A DNA stretch of 9,338 nt from assembly GCA_017694145.1 (NCBI GenBank), contig JADINF010000050.1, forward strand, positions 1 through 9,338, in the 5' to 3' direction. Source of the stretch: Candidatus Stercoripulliclostridium pullicola (lineage in GTDB: Bacteria; Bacillota; Clostridia; Christensenellales; DTU072). The notes beneath the pieces were generated by a model, which saw nothing but the letters and a program-made list of their open reading frames with translations, searched no databases and was not told where the DNA came from. Position 1 is the stretch's first letter. Every line of letters begins with the position of its first letter. The position numbers and the translations under genes were made by a program. Positions 1 through 5,168 of the stretch are shown here, piece by piece.

Positions 1-131
1 CAAGAATAATAAGTGAAGTTTTTGAAAATTCGACGTGGAGAAGATTGCCTGCGTTCCGACGGCGAAAAAGTTTGAAAAAGCGAAGATTTTTTATATTCAA
101 ATGCTTGCGCGGAAGCGCTCAAAAGTTGTAG

Positions 132-155
132 TATTGAAAAAAATAATTTTCAATA
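132..155 (+). repeat. AT-rich inverted repeat in the gdhA leader
   Basis: The 9-base arm TATTGAAAA (132-140) is matched by TTTTCAATA (147-155) around a 6-base centre. The repeat ends three bases before the gdhA Shine-Dalgarno sequence. It could be a protein operator or a weak leader-RNA hairpin that modulates ribosome access. No T-tract follows, so it is not a terminator. The inverted repeat is seen directly; its function is inferred. I see no convincing sigma-A promoter with normal spacing in 1-172: a TTGAAA at 72-77 and TATATT at 92-97 are only 14 bases apart. Confidence 0.45.
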
Positions 156-158
156 AGA

Positions 159-165
159 AAAGGAG
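159..165 (+). promoter_or_regulatory. Shine-Dalgarno sequence of gdhA
   Basis: AAAGGAG lies 7 bases before the ATG at 173. It fixes the start of gdhA against the longer open frame that begins with a GTG at 35. That upstream extension has no Shine-Dalgarno at a sensible distance and encodes no recognisable glutamate dehydrogenase sequence. Confidence 0.85.
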
Positions 166-172
166 TACACTT

Positions 173-1510
173 ATGAACGCATACGCTCAATCGGTTTTGG
201 ATCAGCTTTATCGACGTTTTCCCACGCAAAAAGAGTTTTTGCAAGCGGCAACCGAAATAATCGATTCGTTGTCTTTGGTCTTCGACAGACATCCCGAATA
301 CGAGAAAGCGGGAATACTGGAACGTTTCGTTGAGCCGGAGAGGCAGATAAACTTCCGCGTGACGTGGATAGACGACGCGGGTAAAGTTCAGGTAAATACG
401 GGCTACCGCGTACAATATTCGAGCGCGATCGGACCCTACAAAGGCGGTCTCAGATTCCATCCCTCGGTCAACAACTCGATAATGAAGTTCCTCGGACTGG
501 AACAGATACTTAAAAACAGCCTTACCGGCATGCCTATCGGCGGCGCGAAGGGCGGAAGCGACTTCGATCCCAAAGGCAAATCCGATAACGAAGTTATGCG
601 TTTCTGCCAGGCGTTCATGAACGAGCTTTACCGTCATATCGGAGCGGACACCGACGTACCCGCGGGCGACATCGGCGTAGGGGCGAGAGAGATCGGATAT
701 CTTTACGGCTGCTACAAGAAGCTCGCCAACAACAACGGTTGCGCCATCACCGGACGCGGAGTGCCCTACGGCGGATCTCTCGTAAGAACGGAAGCCACCG
801 GATACGGTCTTATCTATTTCGCCAACGAAATGCTCAAAACGCGCAAAGAATCCTTCGAAGGCAAGCGCGTAGTCATATCGGGATCGGGCAACGTGGCGAT
901 CTACGCCAACGAAAAAGCCACCAAACTCGGCGCGACGGTCATAGCCATGAGCGACTCCAACGGATACATTTACGACGCAAACGGCATCGACCTCGCGGCT
1001 GTCAAGCAGCTTAAGGAAGTGGAGCGCAAGAGGATCTCCGAGTACGTCAAGGATCACCCTACCGCCACTTATACCGAAGGTTGCGACAAGATCTGGCAGC
1101 TCAAATGCGATATAGCGCTCCCCTGCGCCACTCAGAACGAGATCAACCTCGACAGCGCCAAAGCTCTCGTGAAGAACGGTTGCATCTGCGTATGCGAAGG
1201 CGCCAACATGCCCACCACTCTCGACGCGGTGAAATATCTCCAGGACAACAAAGTGCTTTTCGGACCCGCGAAAGCGGCTAACGCGGGCGGCGTCGCGACG
1301 AGCGCTCTCGAAATGGCGCAGTCCGCGCAGAGAATGTACTGGACTTTCGAAGACGTGGACAAAGCGCTCGAAGGCATAATGAAGAGTATTTTCAAGCATT
1401 GCGACGACGCGGCGAACGAATACGATTGCCCCGGAAACTACGTTATCGGCGCCAATATCGCGGGCTTCAAGCGCGTTGCGGAAAGCATGCTCGCTTTCGG
1501 TATTTATTAA
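173..1510 (+). CDS. gdhA: Glutamate dehydrogenase, hexameric, probably NADP-type
   Basis: This enzyme interconverts 2-oxoglutarate plus ammonium with glutamate in the cytoplasm, using NAD(P)(H). The product is 445 residues, close to the roughly 445-450 of the small hexameric bacterial class. Substrate-site lysines are visible at K90 (in YKGGLRFHPSVN), K114 and K126 (in PIGGAKGG), and the catalytic aspartate is D166 (in PAGDIGVG). All four sit where they do in well-studied clostridial GDH, offset by one. The Rossmann nucleotide-binding loop GSGNVA spans 237-242, and the conserved AKAANAGGVATSALEM block lies around 366-381. The following strand ends in SDSNG, which resembles NADP-linked E. coli GdhA more than NAD-linked clostridial GDH; this cofactor call is an inference. 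A strong terminator follows, so it is probably monocistronic. The identity is secure; only the cofactor is open. Confidence 0.97.
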   Translation: MNAYAQSVLDQLYRRFPTQKEFLQAATEIIDSLSLVFDRHPEYEKAGILERFVEPERQINFRVTWIDDAGKVQVNTGYRVQYSSAIGPYKGGLRFHPSVNNSIMKFLGLEQILKNSLTGMPIGGAKGGSDFDPKGKSDNEVMRFCQAFMNELYRHIGADTDVPAGDIGVGAREIGYLYGCYKKLANNNGCAITGRGVPYGGSLVRTEATGYGLIYFANEMLKTRKESFEGKRVVISGSGNVAIYANEKATKLGATVIAMSDSNGYIYDANGIDLAAVKQLKEVERKRISEYVKDHPTATYTEGCDKIWQLKCDIALPCATQNEINLDSAKALVKNGCICVCEGANMPTTLDAVKYLQDNKVLFGPAKAANAGGVATSALEMAQSAQRMYWTFEDVDKALEGIMKSIFKHCDDAANEYDCPGNYVIGANIAGFKRVAESMLAFGIY

Positions 1511-1522
1511 GCCGCCTTACGC

Positions 1523-1539
1523 TTACGGCTCTGCCGTAA
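1523..1539 (+). other. Small hairpin just after gdhA
   Basis: TTACGGC (1523-1529) and GCCGTAA (1533-1539) can form a 7-base-pair stem with a 3-base loop, 12 bases after the gdhA stop codon. No T-run follows, so it is not an intrinsic terminator by itself. It may protect the mRNA 3' end or be incidental. Confidence 0.35.
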
Positions 1540-1579
1540 CTTCCCCCGTCGGGAATATGTAAATCATCAAAAAAACTTT

Positions 1580-1623
1580 CCCGTCCGTAAAAGAGCTTCG
1601 GTTCTCAAACGGACGGGATTTTT
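1580..1623 (+). terminator. Intrinsic terminator of gdhA with a cUUCGg tetraloop
   Basis: The 9-base-pair lower stem pairs CCCGTCCGT (1580-1588) with ACGGACGGG (1609-1617). After a 3+3 internal loop, an upper stem pairs 1592-1596 with 1601-1605 and closes on a TTCG tetraloop in the very stable c(UUCG)g context. TTTTT follows at 1619-1623. An A-run at 1569-1575 gives a T-run on the other strand, but no gene converges here, so the useful direction is +. Confidence 0.92.
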
Positions 1624-1630
1624 ATATACT
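1602..1630 (+). promoter_or_regulatory. Possible promoter of the flippase gene, embedded in the gdhA terminator
   Basis: TATACT (1625-1630) matches the sigma-A -10 consensus at 5 of 6 positions. Seventeen bases upstream is TTCTCA (1602-1607), which matches the -35 consensus at 4 of 6 and lies within the 3' half of the terminator hairpin. Transcription would begin near 1637, leaving only about 9 bases before the ATG at 1646. The spacing is right, but the -35 is weak and the call is inferred. Confidence 0.4.
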
Positions 1631-1645
1631 TAATACCGTAAGCCT

Positions 1646-3202
1646 ATGTCGTATTCTTCGGTATTCAAGTCTGTAGCGACCGTAACGGTGCTTTCGGTCA
1701 TCACGAGAACGCTGGCGTTCCTTTTCAAGATATATCTTTCGCGGGCGGTCGGCGCGGAGATACTGGGACTGTATCAGATATGCCTGTCCGTGTTCTTCCT
1801 GTTCATATCGCTGACTTCGGGCGGTATTACGACGGTGCTTTCGCGAAAAATCGCGGAATCGGACGCGCTCGGCGACAAGTCGCGATCGCTTACCTATCTC
1901 ACCGCTTCGCTCGCTATAGGCATGACCGCCGCCGCGATATCGGTAGGCGCGCTGTATCTTTTCGCACCCTACGCCACCGTGCTTATCTCCGACGAACGCG
2001 CCCTCCCCCTCCTCAGGATAATGATACCCGCTCTCGTCAGTACCACTTTCTACATCATCGTAAGAGGCTGGTTCTGGGGAACGAAACAATTCGGCGCGTT
2101 CTCGCTTACCGAGCTCATCGAAGAAATACTGCGTATACTGTGCACGTTGCTGCTCGTGTCGGGAGTGGTGTCCGGAATAAGCGGAGCTACGGGTATCGCG
2201 CTCGCTTTCACGGTAAGCGACGTTATCGTCGCATTGATAATTTTCCTTATTTTCATCAGAAAAGGCGGAAGATTCCGTAAATTCGACAACATAGGCGACA
2301 TACTCCGCCCTTCCGCTCCGCTTACGGTCATGCGCGTGTTCGGCTCCCTCGTGGGCACCGCTCTTTCGCTGATACTCCCCGCAAGGCTTATCGCGGGAGG
2401 AATGAGCGTTGCGGACGCCACCGCGAGCGTGGGGCGCATTGCGGGTATGGCGAACCCCTTACTTTTTGCGCCCAACGCGATAATCGGCTCCCTCGCTATA
2501 GTCCTTATCCCCGAAATGAGCGCCGACAACGTGCGCGGGAATTACGCTTCCCTCAACCGCCGTCTGGACGCCGGGATCTCGTTTGCGCTGCTTGTTTCGG
2601 GCGCATTCCTCGCGCTGTACGCCGCTCTCGGAGAAGAACTCACCGTCATGCTATACGACGACTCTCAGTCGGGGCTCTATCTCGCCGCCTGCGCCCCGCT
2701 CCTGCTCCTTATGCCTATCAATCAGATAGTTACTTCCACGCTCAACAGCGTGGGTATGGAAAAGGAAAGTTTCTATACCTTCACGATAGGCACGATATTC
2801 ATGATAGCGGCGTGCTACATACTGCCGACGTATATCGGGATATATGCCGTGATAGTAGCCAACGCACTGTGTCTTGCGATAGAGGTGGCGGGCAACGTGT
2901 ATTTGCTCAATAAGAAAATAAAATTGAAATTCGGGTTCCTTAAAACTTTATTTCTGATAGCCGTATTCGTGTTTCCGTGTAAACTTCTCGTGGACTGGAT
3001 TTACAATATAACGGCTCGCGCCAACGGCGTGTTTGCGCTTATATGCGCAGGTATCGCGGGGATGGCGGCATACGGCGCGCTGTGCTATGCTTCGGGTCTC
3101 GTGGACGTGGACATGTTCCTCAGCAGAGTGCGCAAAAAGAAGGCGCAAAAGACCGCCCCCGCCGTGAAAGGCGGGAGCGCGGAAAGCGCAAGAAACGGTT
3201 GA
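1646..3202 (+). CDS. SpoVB/MurJ-like polytopic lipid flippase (MOP superfamily)
   Basis: This 518-residue integral membrane protein belongs to the polysaccharide-biosynthesis/SpoVB branch of the MOP exporter superfamily. Known relatives flip lipid-linked cell-wall or polysaccharide precursors, or act in spore cortex formation. The N-terminal block, with TRTLAFLFKIYLSRAVGAEILGLYQ-like features near residues 21-45 and SGGITTVLSRKIAES around 58-72, is typical: a basic, Gly-rich first helix pair followed by GLYQ. About 12-14 hydrophobic segments run to about residue 490, and a basic hydrophilic tail rich in K/R and A ends the protein. An in-frame TAA at 1631-1633 makes the ATG at 1646 the first possible start, yet no Shine-Dalgarno precedes it. 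The exact substrate, and whether it acts in sporulation or vegetative wall synthesis, cannot be told from sequence. Its 3' end faces folT across 22 bases. Confidence 0.9.
   Translation: MSYSSVFKSVATVTVLSVITRTLAFLFKIYLSRAVGAEILGLYQICLSVFFLFISLTSGGITTVLSRKIAESDALGDKSRSLTYLTASLAIGMTAAAISVGALYLFAPYATVLISDERALPLLRIMIPALVSTTFYIIVRGWFWGTKQFGAFSLTELIEEILRILCTLLLVSGVVSGISGATGIALAFTVSDVIVALIIFLIFIRKGGRFRKFDNIGDILRPSAPLTVMRVFGSLVGTALSLILPARLIAGGMSVADATASVGRIAGMANPLLFAPNAIIGSLAIVLIPEMSADNVRGNYASLNRRLDAGISFALLVSGAFLALYAALGEELTVMLYDDSQSGLYLAACAPLLLLMPINQIVTSTLNSVGMEKESFYTFTIGTIFMIAACYILPTYIGIYAVIVANALCLAIEVAGNVYLLNKKIKLKFGFLKTLFLIAVFVFPCKLLVDWIYNITARANGVFALICAGIAGMAAYGALCYASGLVDVDMFLSRVRKKKAQKTAPAVKGGSAESARNG
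3158..3175 (+). other. GC-rich hairpin in the last codons of the flippase gene
   Basis: CCCGCC (3158-3163) and GGCGGG (3170-3175) can form a 6-base-pair stem with a 6-base loop inside the low-complexity C-terminal tail. No T-run follows. In the 22-base gap to the convergent folT stop I see no classical terminator in either direction, so this may be the only structure limiting read-through, or it may be incidental. Confidence 0.3.
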
Positions 3203-3224
3203 GCGGACAAAGGCGTAAACGGAT

Positions 3225-3857
3225 TCAGCCCTTCTTCTCTACGTCCGTTGCGGAATTATCCGCACCGCCAGCGACTTTCGCGTGAGGCGCCGTCCTGCCG
3301 CCGTCGAGCGATCCTTCCTTGAATACGTATTTCGCAAGCGGATAATACATAAGGCAGGTAAGCACTATATTTATTGCCATGATTATCGACTGCGTGGCTA
3401 TCCTTCCCGCGAGGTAGACGAAATAAGTTTTCGCTCCGCGGATATAGTAGAACCAGATACCGAAAGTATTTACGCCGCACATACATACGACGAAAACTAT
3501 CGCATAGGCGATAAGTATTTTGACTACGGGCGGTAATTTGGGAATTTTATGCACGAGTCCGGGTATCACTCCGAGAAGCACGGAGCCGAGCGTAATGAAC
3601 ACGTTGAAAGCGCCGCCCGACGAGTTGATGAGCCAGCCGAGGATATCCCCTACGCCGCCCGCTATACCGCCGCATACGGGACCGAGAAACGCGCCTGCGA
3701 GCGCGCACACGAGATAACTGAACGATATAGCGTTACTGCTCGCGCCCATGAACGGGAGATAGACGGTAAAGCTGTTGGCGATGACCGCTAAAGCCGCGAA
3801 AAGCGCGGTATACGCCAGCCGCCTGACGGTAAAGTACCTTTTGAAACGGTAACCCAT
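3225..3857 (-). CDS. folT: ECF transporter S component, folate family (FolT-like)
   Basis: This 210-residue membrane protein is the substrate-binding (S) subunit of an energy-coupling-factor vitamin transporter, which works with a shared EcfA/A'/T module encoded elsewhere. The first helix carries the ALFAALAV small-residue pattern (about residues 19-26) that S components use to dock on EcfT. Further hydrophobic segments follow, including the glycine-rich GPVCGGIAGGVGDILGWLI near 68-86 and the segment around GVNTFGIWFYY, giving about six helices. The last 30 residues form a hydrophilic tail. Folate specificity is inferred from family resemblance and, strongly, from the THF riboswitch in its leader. 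The ATG at 3857 is chosen because AAGGA lies 8 bases upstream; an in-frame GTG at 3899 would put the start inside the riboswitch expression platform. It converges on the flippase gene. Confidence 0.9.
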   Translation of the reverse strand: MGYRFKRYFTVRRLAYTALFAALAVIANSFTVYLPFMGASSNAISFSYLVCALAGAFLGPVCGGIAGGVGDILGWLINSSGGAFNVFITLGSVLLGVIPGLVHKIPKLPPVVKILIAYAIVFVVCMCGVNTFGIWFYYIRGAKTYFVYLAGRIATQSIIMAINIVLTCLMYYPLAKYVFKEGSLDGGRTAPHAKVAGGADNSATDVEKKG

Positions 3858-3881
3858 AAAAAAAGTCCTTCTGCAAAGAAC
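3858..3881 (-). terminator. Riboswitch-controlled terminator overlapping the folT Shine-Dalgarno
   Basis: On the - strand, GTTCTT (3881-3876) pairs with AAGGAC (3870-3865) around the loop TGCAG. Seven Ts (3864-3858) follow directly and abut the ATG. The 3' arm contains AAGGA, the folT Shine-Dalgarno, so the same hairpin would both end transcription and hide the ribosome binding site. One of the six pairs is a G-U wobble, so the stem is only moderately stable, as expected for a switchable element. The structure is seen in the sequence; its regulatory use is inferred from its position just behind the aptamer. Confidence 0.7.
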
Positions 3882-3905
3882 CCATCGAAAAATAGTCACC
3901 TATTT

Positions 3906-4006
3906 ATGCAACGGACGCGGCGCATTACCGCAGGTAATAAACTTACCTTTCGTCCGCAAACGACATCCCATTCTGCGGCACTTAACGCAATACGCCTACT
4001 CTGCAT
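3906..4006 (-). ncRNA. THF (tetrahydrofolate) riboswitch aptamer
   Basis: The - strand carries the conserved blocks of the THF riboswitch in order: AGAGTAG, GCGTTAAGTG, GAATGGGATGTCG, ACGAA, GCGGT and CCG. All helices can be drawn. P1 pairs 4006-4001 with 3911-3906. P2 pairs GCGTATT (3995-3989) with AATGCGC (3926-3920). P3 pairs CCGCAGA (3978-3972) with TTTGCGG (3960-3954). P4 pairs AGGTAA (3948-3943) with TTACCT (3937-3932). The long-range pseudoknot is kept: GGATG in loop 3 (3968-3964) can pair with CGTCC (3917-3913), with one G-U wobble. This class binds reduced folates and usually lowers expression of folate transport or synthesis genes when ligand is bound, which fits the folT gene immediately downstream. 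Confidence 0.95.
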
Positions 4007-4021
4007 TTATTTGATGGATAT

Positions 4022-4050
4022 ATGATACCACCGCGCGGCGGGATAATCAA
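4022..4050 (-). promoter_or_regulatory. Sigma-A-type promoter for the riboswitch-folT transcript
   Basis: TTGATT (4050-4045) and TATCAT (4027-4022) are separated by exactly 17 bases and match the -35 and -10 consensus at 4 of 6 and 5 of 6 positions. The predicted start near 4015 would place the aptamer at the very beginning of the transcript, as usual for riboswitches. The spacer is GC-rich and nearly palindromic (CCGCCGC against GCGGTGG with one mismatch). The -35 begins 6 bases after the DUF4363 stop codon. Confidence 0.6.
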
Positions 4051-4056
4051 GACTTT

Positions 4057-4431
4057 TCAAATAATATTTCCTATCCGCAAAGCGTACATGTCCTCGAATT
4101 CATCGCTCGTCTGTCTTATCCTGTTAAGGAGCGCCTGCGCAGAATCGAAATCTTCGGCGGCAACGGCGCCCACGAGCTCGCCGTAAGTTATCGAAATTTC
4201 TATGAGTTGGTTGTGCGGAAGGAACAATTCAAGGTATTTATGACGTTTTTCCCACCATTCCTGCGTTTCTTTGATCTGTTTAAGGTCGTAGGTTTCGTCC
4301 TCTTCCACGATGAAGGAGTCGAGCCTCGAATTGAATTCCTCGAACGTGGTCTTGATGAATATCTGTTCGAATACTCCGAGCCCTAATATCAGTGCGAGCG
4401 TAACGACTACGGCGGCGACTTTGTATTTCAT
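4057..4431 (-). CDS. DUF4363 family small membrane-anchored protein
   Basis: This 124-residue protein has one N-terminal hydrophobic helix (about residues 5-22) after a short positive start (MKYK), with no lipobox cysteine. The remainder is an acidic, mostly helical domain with the tryptophan pair in EWWEKRHKYLELFLPH (about 58-73) and a second helix pair around GELVGAVAAEDFDSAQALL. This matches the DUF4363 family, whose function is unknown; it is often encoded beside DUF421 proteins in Clostridia, as here. Most of it should face the outside of the membrane. It starts 14 bases after the DUF421 stop codon, with a purine-rich GAGGGGGG just upstream, so the two genes are very probably one operon. 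Structural helper or partner of the DUF421 protein is the natural guess, unproven. Confidence 0.82.
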   Translation of the reverse strand: MKYKVAAVVVTLALILGLGVFEQIFIKTTFEEFNSRLDSFIVEEDETYDLKQIKETQEWWEKRHKYLELFLPHNQLIEISITYGELVGAVAAEDFDSAQALLNRIRQTSDEFEDMYALRIGNII

Positions 4432-4445
4432 TCCTTCCCCCCTCT

Positions 4446-5114
4446 TTAAGCACTTACCGCGACGTTTTCCGCGATATACTTTTTGCCGCGCGGCTGAAGA
4501 TACACGCGCTCCTTGTCAAGGGTGAAAAGCACCACTTCCTTCATCTTGAGCCCTTTGTCTTTGACGTAGCCCTCGACGAACGCCTTGTCCACGCCCGCGG
4601 GCTTAAAATTTGTTTCCATGAGTCTGCCTTCCACCACAAGGGTAACGGGCACGCCGCTCGGCGCAGGGGCCTCCTCGTTGGCGAGTATGGAAACGTTGCC
4701 GTTCGTTTCGCAAACGGCGAATCTGACCTGCTCGACCGAGAAAAACTGCTGGCTTCTGAGGCTCTCCAGAAGGTCGTTCACGGTGATGTTGAGCTTCGCC
4801 ATAGACTCCGAATCTATACCGTCCGAATTGATTATAATGACGGGTTTACCATTGAGAATTCTGCGGAATTTGATCGATTTAGTGGCAAAAAGCGTGAAAA
4901 AGAAATGCAAAAGGAACATCACGAACAGCGGCACTATACCGTATACGAGCGGCACGGCTATATCCTGCATGGGCATGCACGCGACGTCCGCCACGGCGAG
5001 AGTGACGACAAACTCGAAGGGCTGCAATTCGCCTATCGTGCGCTTGCCCATAAGGCGCAAACCCACGAGGAGACATAGATATATGATTATCGTCCTGATA
5101 AGTACCACAAGCAT
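4446..5114 (-). CDS. DUF421 / YetF-like membrane protein
   Basis: This 222-residue protein has about three N-terminal membrane helices (residues 1-80) followed by a soluble C-terminal domain. The family signature GKRTIGELQPFEFVVTLAVAD lies around 24-44, followed by CMPMQD and, after the third helix, the NGKPVIIINSDGI segment near 98-110 with the LRSQQFFSVEQVRFAVCE-type motif around 129-146. These are hallmarks of the DUF421/YetF family. Relatives occur in many spore formers, and some are reported as spore-membrane proteins linked to stress resistance, but no molecular activity is established. The ATG at 5114 is the first possible start after the upstream frame; its Shine-Dalgarno is poor. The 54-base gap after uvrA has no clear terminator, so read-through from uvrBA is possible. 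The gene precedes its usual partner, DUF4363. Confidence 0.9.
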   Translation of the reverse strand: MLVVLIRTIIIYLCLLVGLRLMGKRTIGELQPFEFVVTLAVADVACMPMQDIAVPLVYGIVPLFVMFLLHFFFTLFATKSIKFRRILNGKPVIIINSDGIDSESMAKLNITVNDLLESLRSQQFFSVEQVRFAVCETNGNVSILANEEAPAPSGVPVTLVVEGRLMETNFKPAGVDKAFVEGYVKDKGLKMKEVVLFTLDKERVYLQPRGKKYIAENVAVSA

Positions 5115-5130
5115 AGCGTTAGTATGCCTG

Positions 5131-5157
5131 CGTAAAACGAAATTATGAAATTTTACG
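5131..5157. repeat. Inverted repeat in the uvrA-DUF421 gap
   Basis: CGTAAAA (5131-5137) is matched by TTTTACG (5151-5157) around a 13-base AT-rich centre; an inner pair AAATT/AATTT offers a competing fold. It occupies half of the 54-base gap and ends 16 bases before the DUF421 start. No T-run follows on either strand, so it is not a typical terminator. An operator, an RNA processing site or chance are all possible. Confidence 0.35.
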
Positions 5158-5168
5158 AAAAAGCACCG

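Noticed and set aside
35..172. 46-codon in-frame extension of gdhA from a GTG
   Set aside because: There is no SD at 35, the translated stretch is low-complexity and lysine-rich with no GDH similarity, and a strong SD fixes the ATG at 173, giving the normal family length.
119..1399. 426-codon open frame antisense to gdhA
   Set aside because: It is a mirror of gdhA's codon bias: the composition is arginine-rich, no family is recognisable, and the true gene on the + strand is certain.
3858..3899. GTG start at 3899 extending folT by 14 residues
   Set aside because: It would place coding sequence across the riboswitch terminator and T-run; the ATG at 3857 has a well-placed AAGGA and begins at the usual N-terminus of S components.
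3886..3905. AAATAG-GTGA-CTATTT hairpin followed by a short T-run between aptamer and terminator
   Set aside because: It is a six-pair AT-only stem with about two extra Ts, too weak to be the main terminator; the 3858-3881 hairpin with seven Ts fits better.
4585..5148. 187-codon + strand open frame opposite the DUF421 gene
   Set aside because: The - strand frame carries the DUF421 signature throughout; the + strand frame shows no family features.
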